From the NCBI RefSeq assembly GCF_021290385.1, contig NZ_CP089928.1, positions 2,650,501-2,714,500 of the forward strand: 64,000 nucleotides of DNA. Direction: 5' to 3'. This DNA is from Microbulbifer sp. YPW16 (GTDB taxonomy: Bacteria > Pseudomonadota > Gammaproteobacteria > Pseudomonadales > Cellvibrionaceae). A model generated the notes under the pieces. That model saw only the letters and a program-made list of their open reading frames with translations. It was not told the DNA's origin and did not search any database. Position numbers and translations under genes: made by a program. Positions 25,675 through 33,518 of this stretch are shown here, piece after piece (within the stretch, counting starts at the first letter, position 1; the number at the start of each line of letters is the position of its first letter).

Positions 25675-26970
25675 ATGTTTAAAGGATTACATCTAGCCAT
25701 CCTCGCCGGATTGGCCTTAGTTGGCAGTTCTGTTGCATTAGCATTGGCCCCTGCTGAGGCAGAGAAGTGGCAAGAAGATATCGAGGTATACCGCTACACG
25801 CTCGAAGAACGGCACATCAACCTCTACCACACCGTTGACAAGCCGGACTTCCACGAAGAACTAACTTCCCTCAAGGCTAATCTGCCTTCACTCACCGAAG
25901 ACCAGCTAATGATCGAGCTGATGCGCATCAGCCGTCTGATCGGGGACGGTCATACCCGCGTGCCATTCTGGGGTTCAGAGCACCAGCATTATCCATTGCT
26001 GTTCCAGTTTATGGATGGCGAGCTACGCCTGCTGCGCACCGGGCCGGAGCAGCGCCGGTTGCTGGGGCGCAAACTGGTGGCGGTGGGGGATATGGCCACG
26101 GCCGAGGTGGTGAAAAAGCTGGAACCCGTGGTGCAGACGGTGGAGAACGAATACTCCCTGCGCCGCCACCTGCCTTATCACCTGAATGTCGCGGACATAC
26201 TGGCGGGCCTAGGCATTGTCGATGATCCTGCCTCCGCCACCTTCATCCTGGAAGACGAGCGCGGCCAGCGGGAAGCGGTCACGCTGGAGGCCATTTCCTG
26301 CCCGGACTACCGGGAGCGCGTCACCGTCCGCTATGCGGAGCAGATAGTGCCCTTCGGCGAAAAGCGGGTGACCGAGTCCGACTACCTGTGGCTGAGTGCC
26401 GACGAGGACCGGCGCGTGGCCTACGTCTACTTTGCCCGCTACCCGTCCTTCTCAGACATGGAATCCTTTGCCGAGGATGTCCGCGAGTACCTGGATGAGC
26501 ACCGCATCCGCAACCTGGTAGTGGACCTGCGGGACAACACCGGCGGCGACTTCTTTGTCGGCCTGCGCTTCGCCCACCAGATGATCCTGGTGGATGGGCT
26601 GGACTGGGACGGCGGTATCTATACACTGATCGGCAACGCCACCTTCTCCGCCGGCATGAGTAACGCCGCCCACTTCCGCGAAATGTTCAACGCCACCCTG
26701 GTAGGCGAACCCACCGGCGGCAACCCGGTCGGCTACCAGGACATGGACAGCTTCACGCTGCCCAGCTCCGGAATCGAGGTCAACTACTCCAAGCGCCTCT
26801 ACCGCTTCCAGGACAAGCCCACCCAGGGCATCCAGCCGGACGTGCTGATACCGACTCGCTGGGCCGATTACCGGGTGGGCAGGGATGCGGTACTGGATTG
26901 GGTATTGGATGACATCAGCAAGCGCTATGCAGGGCAGGATGCAGATGCTGCCCGGGTCTCCGGCCTATGA
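25675..26970 (+). CDS. S41-family (tail-specific protease-like) exported peptidase
   Basis: A 431-aa protein with a signal peptide (residues 1-25, ending ALALA). The C-terminal half matches S41 peptidases: VVDLRDNTGGDFFVGL near 282, IGNATFSAGMSNA near 322 with the nucleophile Ser, and VGEPTGGNPVGYQD near 343. No PDZ domain is obvious; the N-terminal part contains the helical bundle typical of S41 (LMRISRLIGDGHTRVPFW). The first about 350 bp are AT-richer than the rest, suggesting a recombination border with the defence island. The last about 190 bp have a decayed second copy at 30000-30235. The precise substrate is unknown. Confidence 0.82.
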   Translation: MFKGLHLAILAGLALVGSSVALALAPAEAEKWQEDIEVYRYTLEERHINLYHTVDKPDFHEELTSLKANLPSLTEDQLMIELMRISRLIGDGHTRVPFWGSEHQHYPLLFQFMDGELRLLRTGPEQRRLLGRKLVAVGDMATAEVVKKLEPVVQTVENEYSLRRHLPYHLNVADILAGLGIVDDPASATFILEDERGQREAVTLEAISCPDYRERVTVRYAEQIVPFGEKRVTESDYLWLSADEDRRVAYVYFARYPSFSDMESFAEDVREYLDEHRIRNLVVDLRDNTGGDFFVGLRFAHQMILVDGLDWDGGIYTLIGNATFSAGMSNAAHFREMFNATLVGEPTGGNPVGYQDMDSFTLPSSGIEVNYSKRLYRFQDKPTQGIQPDVLIPTRWADYRVGRDAVLDWVLDDISKRYAGQDADAARVSGL

Positions 26971-27015
26971 TCCCCGAGATGACTTGAGAGCCCCTGAATA
27001 GCTAGAAATTAAGTT

Positions 27016-27591
27016 ATGTCTACTATTGCGATAAGAATCGTTAGCCTACTACTACTGGTGTCTGCGGCGGCACTAACGCGAGCAGAGATATACCAGTGCG
27101 TGGACAGCGAAGGCAGGACAGTTTTCAGCGACCATAAATGCTCCGAAGACGACAGCAACGTTAAGGTCGTCGAACCCAGGGTCAATGTGGCCCCGTTTAA
27201 AGATGTGCTTGAAGGGCAGGAAAAAAGCTCGCGCGTGATATACCGGGGAAGCAGGGTTGGACGGAAAAGCCGGTTCCTGGATGTATCGATCTACGAGGAA
27301 ACAGAGTCCTACATCATCTTTGAGGTAGAGGTTTACTACCGCGGCCCAGCCCATGGCCGGGGCGAGTACCGGGTTATGCCGAATATCCACTGGCGCGCTC
27401 GCTCTTTCAGCACTTCAGACGTAGGTGTAAGCAGCGGATTTGCCCGTGTTGAGCTGGGCTCCAGGGCAAAGGACGGAGATGTCTCAGATGTCATCACCCT
27501 CCAGCTTTGGCAATACATCCCGGGTGAGAGCCCGAGCGTTCTTGAGACCAGGGTAATTCCCTATAAAAAGAAATGGAGTAAGAGAGTGTAG
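27016..27591 (+). CDS. DUF4124-domain exported protein
   Basis: A 191-aa protein with a signal peptide (about residues 1-23, ending LTRA) and directly after it the DUF4124 start EIYQCVDSEGRTVFSDHKC, a short beta motif with two Cys found on many gammaproteobacterial periplasmic proteins. The remaining about 130 residues form a beta-rich domain I cannot name (SRFLDVSIYEETESYIIFEV onward). It lies 45 bp after the S41 peptidase in the same direction and could be co-transcribed. Confidence 0.75.
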   Translation: MSTIAIRIVSLLLLVSAAALTRAEIYQCVDSEGRTVFSDHKCSEDDSNVKVVEPRVNVAPFKDVLEGQEKSSRVIYRGSRVGRKSRFLDVSIYEETESYIIFEVEVYYRGPAHGRGEYRVMPNIHWRARSFSTSDVGVSSGFARVELGSRAKDGDVSDVITLQLWQYIPGESPSVLETRVIPYKKKWSKRV

Positions 27592-27744
27592 GTCTCTCGG
27601 CCAAAAGAAATGGCCTGGGCGCTTCCTCAATACTTGCCTCAGTTACAGCAATCAGGAAGCGGCAAAGAGCTTTCCCATTAACCAGGCGCAGTATGAAGCT
27701 AAAAATACGTCTCTCAAGATCAGTTCCGAAGATTGGAATTTGAA

Positions 27745-28422
27745 TTGAAAAAAATAAGATATTCAAGGTTGCTTATAACGTCATTGATTTTCTTGATCTG
27801 CGGCTGCACTGAAATCCTATGGCACTCAACTCGGCCGGACTCATATCACGAAGACGTGTCTTCCTTGCTTATGACGCAAGACGAAAGAAAGATGGTAGTT
27901 GTAGGGGAACAGTACCACTACATATTCCAGGTACCGGAGACCATGCAGGCATTGCTCCGTTCGCCGGTGAAAGATAGTTTGTATGTGTCTTTTAAACCAT
28001 TCTTAATGGACGGTGAAGAGATAGCTGGCAGTGTTTCTTTTGTCCTAAAGAAAGAGAAGCTAGTTGAAAAAGACGGAAAATCAGTTTTTGTCGAGGTTGA
28101 CAGCCTGGATAGCTTGAAGGCGGAAGCAGTAGAAATCGGATTTAATAAGCCCGCTTACAGGCTAAACGTCGATCTGAAGGGCCGTCGGTATCAGGCAACG
28201 GATTTATCCTCTGCGGACCTTAAAAAGGAGGAGCTGACGAAAGAGTATAGAATCGAGGTAGAGGACAACCTTTCTGTTGGCAAAAAAGCCGCACGTACCA
28301 TACTTAGCCCAGTAACCGTGACGGTAGACGGTGCTTTAGCAATCGGTGCGCTTCCTCTTGTTGCTGTCGGTTGGGGGTCTGTTGGGGTGGCATGCTCTTT
28401 ATCAGATGATAAATGCCGGTGA
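27745..28422 (+). CDS. Putative lipoprotein, unknown
   Basis: Encodes a protein of about 225 aa with a lipoprotein signal: basic KKIRYSR, a hydrophobic run and lipobox ICGC. The start is a TTG; the one at 27745 gives a standard KK start with GGA about 8 nt upstream, and a TTG at 27733 would add four residues. The mature part is unrecognised, rich in Lys, Glu and Val with a predicted beta-sandwich character (YVSFKPFLMDGEEIAGSVSF), and ends with a hydrophobic Gly/Ala stretch (about 193-215) and two Cys. AT-rich. It is followed 48 bp later by the second A-tract/CCCA element. Confidence 0.6.
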   Translation: MKKIRYSRLLITSLIFLICGCTEILWHSTRPDSYHEDVSSLLMTQDERKMVVVGEQYHYIFQVPETMQALLRSPVKDSLYVSFKPFLMDGEEIAGSVSFVLKKEKLVEKDGKSVFVEVDSLDSLKAEAVEIGFNKPAYRLNVDLKGRRYQATDLSSADLKKEELTKEYRIEVEDNLSVGKKAARTILSPVTVTVDGALAIGALPLVAVGWGSVGVACSLSDDKCR

Positions 28423-28470
28423 GTTTTGAAAATATCCGAAATGATTTTGGTAAGAGCAGAGTTACAAGGC

Positions 28471-28500
28471 GAATAAAAAAGACACCCATAAACTGAATGG
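28471..28500. repeat. A-tract/CCCA element, copy 2
   Basis: GAATAAAAAAGACACCCATA then AACTGAATGG. It shares the AATAAAAA-purine-CCCA core with the elements at 25408, 30940 and 31684. CCAT and ATGG can pair weakly. It lies 48 nt after the lipoprotein stop. Confidence 0.4.
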
Positions 28501-28530
28501 TTCTAAAAGGGCGAGTGTAAGCTAACTCTT

Positions 28531-28665
28531 GTGACAATATTTGAGAATGAAAACGCTGCGGAGCATGGGTTTGAAGTAGCTCTCGAAATTGCGGTTGAGG
28601 CCGGGATCTTCTTTCTGGCCTTTCTATCCCCAGTTGGTGCCGAGCTGAGAGCGCAATCTGGATAA
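28531..28665 (+). CDS. Possible 44-aa membrane peptide (doubtful)
   Basis: A GTG-started frame of 45 codons with a protein-like product: an acidic amphipathic first half (ENENAAEHGFEVALEIAVEA) and a hydrophobic second half (GIFFLAFLSPVGA). No ribosome site is visible and nothing is recognised. Listed because the 350 bp between the lipoprotein and the Ser-rich protein otherwise hold only the repeat element. Confidence 0.2.
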   Translation: MTIFENENAAEHGFEVALEIAVEAGIFFLAFLSPVGAELRAQSG

Positions 28666-28773
28666 CTACGCAGCGCCTCGGGAGGCGTGGTAACAGGGTA
28701 AGAAATTAGTGCGCCGCTATAGAGCAAACGGCGATAAGGTCCCACCCTGCACCAATACTTCACGTTGACGATG

Positions 28774-29745
28774 CTAGGCGATTAAAGCTGCATCTTCGGC
28801 CGCAGACGACGCCCCGGAATCACCACTGGCGCTGCTGCCACTATCACCGGAGCCCCCGGCATCGATGGAACCCCCTGCCTTGGCGCCGACAGACCAGCCC
28901 GAACTGGTTGTTTTGGTATAGCTACCGGTGGTTTCCTGGTCTTCCACCGGCGCAAAACCATTTTGCTCGGGTACAAGAACGCTGGGGTCGTTGCCGGTAT
29001 TTAGCGTTTTGGTGATGTCGTCATTCCATGAGAAGGGCTTTCCCTTTGAGGCTTGCGTGAACAGCTCCAGCTGGCTCTGGTCTCCCGGCAGAATACCGAA
29101 GCGTACAAACTGTTGTTCCTCATTGGAATCGAAGCCGATGCTGCTCTGGGTGAAGTTTATCCGTAGGTAAGAGCAGCCATTATCAGCCTTCACCAGGAAG
29201 AGATCGTAAGTCATGGAGCCATCAACAAGGTCGGCTCCATCAGCGGAGTCGAGGTTTACCCTGAACCAGCGGGTCTTCTGCTGCACTTCCTGCTTTATTT
29301 CCGAGTTAGTGCCCGCATCTTCGATTTCTGAAACGATGGTGCTCGACTGATTGGGTATCCAGGGGAGGTTCCCGGTCAGTTCCTGCGGCTTGTTCTGGAA
29401 ATTACCGACGAACTCGATATTCGGCGTGGCCCAGTCAATCTTGATAACACCTTTCGCATCTGTGCCACGGTAGGTGTCGTGGTGCCGATGGTGGGCACCT
29501 GAACCCCAGTAAAGGGTATAAGTGGTCGGGCTATGGTCGTTGGGCGCATATAGAATCAGCGATGCCTCTGCAGGCATGCCATTCGTTCCCATGAAGGTAT
29601 TGTCTTTGTCCTTATTCAGGAATACCCAGTTGGGGATACTGCCGATCATGAAGTTCTCGACGTAAAAATTCTTGGTGGTCCACGTCTTGGCGGTGGTGAC
29701 ATTGTGGTTGTAGGTGAAATTGAGCTCGCCTGATCCTGATGGCAT
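28774..29745 (-). CDS. Unknown 323-aa protein with Gly/Ser-rich tail
   Basis: Not recognised. The first about 260 residues have beta-rich character with many Asn, Thr and aromatic residues (NWVFLNKDKDNTFMGTNG, YTLYWGSGAHHRHHDTYRG, YLRINFTQSSIGF). There is no signal peptide or membrane helix. The last about 60 residues are low-complexity Gly/Ser/Ala/Asp, ending EDAALIA. A folded beta domain with a disordered tail is compatible with a lectin- or toxin-like secreted protein lacking a Sec signal, but this is speculation. It is the only leftward gene between 18 and 32 kb. One Cys only. Confidence 0.55.
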   Translation of the reverse strand: MPSGSGELNFTYNHNVTTAKTWTTKNFYVENFMIGSIPNWVFLNKDKDNTFMGTNGMPAEASLILYAPNDHSPTTYTLYWGSGAHHRHHDTYRGTDAKGVIKIDWATPNIEFVGNFQNKPQELTGNLPWIPNQSSTIVSEIEDAGTNSEIKQEVQQKTRWFRVNLDSADGADLVDGSMTYDLFLVKADNGCSYLRINFTQSSIGFDSNEEQQFVRFGILPGDQSQLELFTQASKGKPFSWNDDITKTLNTGNDPSVLVPEQNGFAPVEDQETTGSYTKTTSSGWSVGAKAGGSIDAGGSGDSGSSASGDSGASSAAEDAALIA

Positions 29746-29999
29746 GGTATTCCTCGACCAATTGTTGATTATGGAGCGGCAAGTTTAGACGGCCCCCGCG
29801 ATTTTGCAGGGAACCGGAAAATTATGGCGTGATCGGGATTAAACGAATTCGGCGACAAGTCGTATGCTGCATACATTGGCGAGAGCAGCGTGCAGCCCAA
29901 TGCGTTCTGGTTGTGGATATGCGACGTGTGATAAACGGGGTACGAGCAGCGTTTTGACGCGAAAATCCCCGAGTATAACGGCGCCATAATGTTATCCTG
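29746..29999. other. No gene seen; upstream of peptidase relic
   Basis: This stretch holds the upstream region of the leftward 323-aa gene and then anonymous sequence leading into the peptidase fragment. Short frames change and have no ribosome site. Confidence 0.35.
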
Positions 30000-30235
30000 T
30001 TTCCGCCGGAATACCCGGTAACTGTGCAACTTACCGTGGTGGGGAGCCTGCCGGCGAAAAATTGCCGGCAACCAGGATATGGACAGCTACACGCTGCCCA
30101 GTGCCGGTATCGAGGTTAACTACTGCGGGCGCCGCCACCGCTTCCAGGACTAGGCCAGCCAGGGCACTAAGCCGAACGTGCTGATAGAAGCCCACTGGGC
30201 CGATCACCGGGTGGGCAGGGCTGCGGTGCGGGGAC
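30000..30235 (+). pseudogene. Decayed 3' fragment of an S41 peptidase gene
   Basis: From about 30,000 to 30,235 the sequence tracks the 3' end of the S41 gene at 26,670-26,890. In the matching frame it reads NQDMDSYTLPSAGIEVNY, then RRHRFQD, a TAG stop where the intact gene has Lys, then ASQGTKPNVLIEAHWADHRV. The upstream part (30000-30065) matches with small insertions. No start, no promoter and an internal stop, so it is a relic. It shows that this stretch arose by duplication or recombination around a peptidase gene, with the intervening 3 kb of small genes lying between the two copies. Confidence 0.75.
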
Positions 30236-30394
30236 CACAATGCGGAACACGATAACAAGCCCGCCGGTGATCAGTCTGATTTGCCCCGCTTGTGCGGCTA
30301 GAGATAGGTTGGTAGCAGGTGAATAGTCAGTGGCAGGCGTTGCATTGCAGGATGAGCATACTTTGTGAGTTAAAGACAGTATGGAAGTAAACGG

Positions 30395-30811
30395 ATGAAG
30401 TTTTTGGTTTCAAATATAGGTGGTAGAGCTCACCAGGATATATTCTCGGTTATCTCAGAGGGTGCATTTTTTGATCTTGCCCCTGGCCAGCACGGTTGGA
30501 ATGATTACGTGCAGATTCGTCCTGGTGACGTCGTCTACGTCATTAATCAAGCGCGTCGAGTTGAGACCGGATTTTGCGTGTTGGGTATCGTGGATGGCGT
30601 AACGCTGAAAAAAGATGAAGTGTGGGGGGAGAAGGTGAAATCCATGATAGGAGGGAACCTCCGAGTGCTATTTGGGGAGCCTGTAGAGGATGTGGGGCAA
30701 GATTACTCAGATTTTGTCGATGCAAATAATATTCGGAGCCCGAAGATTAACCCCTCAACAGGTAAGATGTATCCTGGATTCAACTGTACAAAGTTTTCTG
30801 AAGATTTATGA
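30395..30811 (+). CDS. EVE/PUA-like small protein
   Basis: A 138-aa soluble protein. The segment PGDVVYVINQARRVETGFCVLGIVDGVTL (about residues 47-75) has the look of a PUA-like barrel as in EVE or ASCH domains, which bind modified bases in nucleic acid and are common in defence neighbourhoods. The opening MKFLVSNIGGRAHQDIF and the conserved-looking HGWNDY support a compact single-domain fold. The assignment is by eye only. The ATG at 30395 follows GGAAGTAAACGG. AT-richer than the backbone; it stands alone between the peptidase relic and another A-tract element. Confidence 0.5.
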   Translation: MKFLVSNIGGRAHQDIFSVISEGAFFDLAPGQHGWNDYVQIRPGDVVYVINQARRVETGFCVLGIVDGVTLKKDEVWGEKVKSMIGGNLRVLFGEPVEDVGQDYSDFVDANNIRSPKINPSTGKMYPGFNCTKFSEDL

Positions 30812-31208
30812 GGTGCTGTCGGAATAAAGCCACTCTAAGCTAGGCCTTCCGCGCGGAACTTCAGTAACCCGACAGGCAAACCTCTATTCATGTTGTGCTT
30901 TGAAGGGCTTATTTCCTAGGAGCAGCGCTTTATTCAGAGAAATAAAAAGGAAACCCACCAATTGGGTACTCTCGCACTCCTAAAAACCAGGCATGAGACT
31001 GAATAGAAACGAGCCAGTCAGATAGATTTGGATGAATGACGCTAATGAGAGCACCGACGTCACCAAGACGTGCTAGTCTGAGCAATCGACAGTGCTAGTT
31101 ATTAATAGTCTAAAGAATAATGGACAATTTTGAAAAACAATAATCATCGAAATTCACGGCTAGCCCTTTTCCTCTACATTTCTATCGAAGGTTAGCAAGG
31201 GTACATTT
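30812..31208. other. About 400 bp without a gene; holds repeat element copy 3
   Basis: No gene is visible. At 30940-30968 lies AAATAAAAAGGAAACCCACC then AATTGGGT, where ACCCA and TGGGT can pair. The remainder is AT-rich and presumably contains the promoter of the small membrane protein that starts at 31209. Confidence 0.4.
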
Positions 31209-31709
31209 ATGTCTATCCAAGAGTTGTTGAGCCCGAAAAATGGGCGAATTCTATCGATCTCATTAGCTATATACCTTATGGGTAGATCGATTTACTATTT
31301 GGTTGCGGGCACTCCTGAGTATTACGGGTCTTTTATACAAGGGAACATGTTTACGGATGTGGTTTTTCAGGTCAGCGTCCCAATGGCTATCATGACGATA
31401 ATGTGGCCAATTATATTTGTAGCGCTCAACCTATTTCATAAGGAATTTCGATTAAACGCCTTGATCTTCTACCTAACCATATTCTTGCATGCCTTTGGTG
31501 GCTTATTAGCTGCTGTGATATTGGCGTTCGATCAAGATGTGGTTCTTATAGAAAGCGGCAGAATCACAAATTTATCTAGAATATACGTGATTACTGGAAT
31601 ATCCGTCGTTACATGTATAGTGGCTGGCATCGCTTATCAAAAAAATATGTCACTGTTTAGCGCAAGCGCCCAAGAGCCTAAAGGAAATAAAAGGGCGCCC
31701 ATAAACTGA
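31209..31709 (+). CDS. Four-helix inner-membrane protein, unknown
   Basis: A 166-aa protein with four hydrophobic segments at about residues 13-32, 50-75, 83-108 and 127-146, joined by short loops. No family recognised. The last codons (GNKRAPIN then TGA) fall inside a copy of the A-tract/CCCA element (31684-31710), so the repeat supplies the C-terminus and stop codon. AAGGTTAGCAAGGG precedes the ATG. Confidence 0.55.
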   Translation: MSIQELLSPKNGRILSISLAIYLMGRSIYYLVAGTPEYYGSFIQGNMFTDVVFQVSVPMAIMTIMWPIIFVALNLFHKEFRLNALIFYLTIFLHAFGGLLAAVILAFDQDVVLIESGRITNLSRIYVITGISVVTCIVAGIAYQKNMSLFSASAQEPKGNKRAPIN

Positions 31710-31710
31710 A
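31684..31710. repeat. A-tract/CCCA element, copy 4, overlapping a stop codon
   Basis: GAAATAAAAGGGCGCCCATA followed by AACTGAA. It shares CCCATAAACTGAA with the element at 28471 and is placed over the last eight codons of the membrane-protein gene. Confidence 0.4.
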
Positions 31711-31997
31711 AGCGTGAAGCTAGAACTCCCCTTACGTACCTGAGCGGCATGAGCATGAGAACCTGTAATGCATTTCGCATGCGAACAACTTATTAAGCAT
31801 GCCAAATTACACATTCCAGATATGAGGATACAAACCAGTCCGGCTGGATAGCTGGTACGTAAAAGGAATGCTGGTTAAACCGTGGGTGGAGTGAGGAATG
31901 TCTCCCAGTCGCGGATGCCCTGCGCCCATCACTTGCCGAGCTGTTCACACGCGCTGCGGACAGACTGAGCACTACCCATCAGGGACTTGAAGCGGCT

Positions 31998-32845
31998 TTA
32001 AAAGTTTCGGTTGAGATACAGCCTGTGATGAGGATCAATTTGGAGCCGCTCGAGGATCGCTGGTAGCCTGCTTGCAATGGCCCCGCACTCGTCTTCGCGC
32101 AGAATCCGCCCGCCCCAGTGCACAAGCTCGATATGGTCCTGCATCCGGAACGGCATATCCTCAGGCATGGGTGCCCGGGAATTGCCGGCAAAGGGCAGCA
32201 GCTCATCAGGCTGTCGGCCATCGCTGGCAGCCGTTATGTTACGGTGGATTGAGCTGTGATCAGAATTCTCCGGTGTCTCCGCCATTTTGGCTGGGATCGG
32301 GTTCAGGTCCACGTAGGCCATACATGCCGCTAGCGCCGGCTCGTCGAGAAGGGCCTGGGACTTGAAGCGGCCATCCCAGAACCGGCCAGTACAGCGATCT
32401 TCGCGGTTTGCCTCTCGGCCAATGGAATCGTTCAGCATCCGGATAAACCAGCTGATATCCTGCAGCCGTGCTCGCCATACCTCGGCCACCTCGGTCAGTC
32501 GGGCCATCTCCGCAGCCCCAACTCTCATTGGGACGTGGCGGAGGGAAAGCACGGAGTCATCGCACAACTGGTGCCAGCGCTCTACCACTTACTGCTGCCC
32601 CTATTTGGCCATCTGCGCCTGGTTTATATGCAGTACCACATGCTAACGGTTTGCTCATCACGCCGTAGGCGCAGACATCCAGCGCGAATATCTGCACTAG
32701 AGACAACAGTTTGTCTTCAACCCACAGGCGGCGGTGCATACAGCACTGTCCGGTACGACCGTCCCGCTCACACAGCAAAGCTCGCCGCAACAGCTTGCCA
32801 TGCAATGTTCTTTGTGCTGAAAAGAGTCTTACCCGGTCTCGTCAT
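31998..32845 (-). pseudogene. Broken REP-associated tyrosine transposase (RAYT)
   Basis: Reading leftward from ATG at 32845, three segments match the IS200-like RAYT family. MTRPGKTLFS opens it, followed after a frame change by RRALLCERDGRTGQC, RRLWVEDKLLSL and FALDVCAYGVMS. Then after another frame change comes a stretch where the HUH motif should be, read as NR-stop-HVVLHINQAQ. The remainder continues as VVERWHQLCDDSVLSL, WRARLQDISWFIRMLN, DRCTGRFWDGRFKSQALLDE, and AYVDLNPIPAKMAETPE, ending at 31998. At least two frameshifts and three stops make it non-functional, and the HUH metal site is destroyed. RAYTs mobilise REP palindromes; none adjacent was recognised. Confidence 0.8.
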
Positions 32846-33132
32846 CGATAGATATTGAATAAACGGTGCTTTTCATGAGTAATTGTCAGGTAAAAGAGAA
32901 GTGGCATAGGATCCTCTGTATTTAGTGGCTGTCTCATTTTACTATTAGAGCGCATACTCATAGATACTCGTTGGCTACTGGATAATCTTTATGTTCTCTT
33001 AAAAGGTATGCACTAGAAAGTTAACGGCAGAAGAAAAACTATAGAACTGGCAGCGCCAAATCACTTAACCTCTTCTAGTTCGTTAATAATATATTCCGAA
33101 ATAGTAAGGCACATATAACTCTGATTACAATT
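32846..33132. other. No gene seen; promoter region of the EACC1-like pair
   Basis: AT-rich, frames closed by many stops. It presumably holds the promoter of the two-gene unit that starts at 33133. Confidence 0.35.
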
Positions 33133-33498
33133 ATGAGGATGGATAAAGTGCAAGAAGTCAAAATATCATTGGCTGGATTGAATGAGTTGGATGCAGAGGA
33201 GTTATCGGAAGCTTTCGAATCAGACTCAGTTGAATTAACACGTCCGGAAGTTAAAGAGGGCGAACTGGCAGAGCCAGCCACTATTATTGCGACAGTAAAA
33301 ATTACAACTGCATTATTAGCAGTTTTTGCATTATGGCTTTCTAAAAAAAGGAGAAGTTATATTTTAAAGAAAAAAATAAAGATTACATATCCTGATGGTA
33401 GGGAAGAGGAGTCCTATATAGAAGTAAATGCCCGCTCGGAGTCGGAAGCTAAGATACAGATTACAAATTATCTGAAAGAACTATTTACAGATGCATAG
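33133..33498 (+). CDS. EACC1-like small membrane protein (conflict-system partner)
   Basis: A 121-aa protein. A beta strand and an acidic helix (QEVKISLAGLNELDAEELSE) come first, then a single membrane helix at about residues 50-70, a basic patch KKRRS, and a C-terminal beta-beta-alpha segment (KIKITYPDGREEE, then ARSESEAKIQITNYLKELF). This order matches what is described for effector-associated constant component 1 (EACC1), a small membrane protein found next to varied effectors in bacterial conflict systems. The match is by architecture, not by alignment. Its neighbour 20 bp downstream carries a zinc-peptidase motif and is the presumed effector. AT-rich composition. Confidence 0.5.
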   Translation: MRMDKVQEVKISLAGLNELDAEELSEAFESDSVELTRPEVKEGELAEPATIIATVKITTALLAVFALWLSKKRRSYILKKKIKITYPDGREEESYIEVNARSESEAKIQITNYLKELFTDA

Positions 33499-33518
33499 CT
33501 AAAATAGAGTGTAGCCAC

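Noticed and set aside
25409..31710. Integron cassette array based on the recurring element
   Set aside because: No GTTRRRY/RYYYAAC core-site pairs and no integrase; spacing and strand of genes are irregular.
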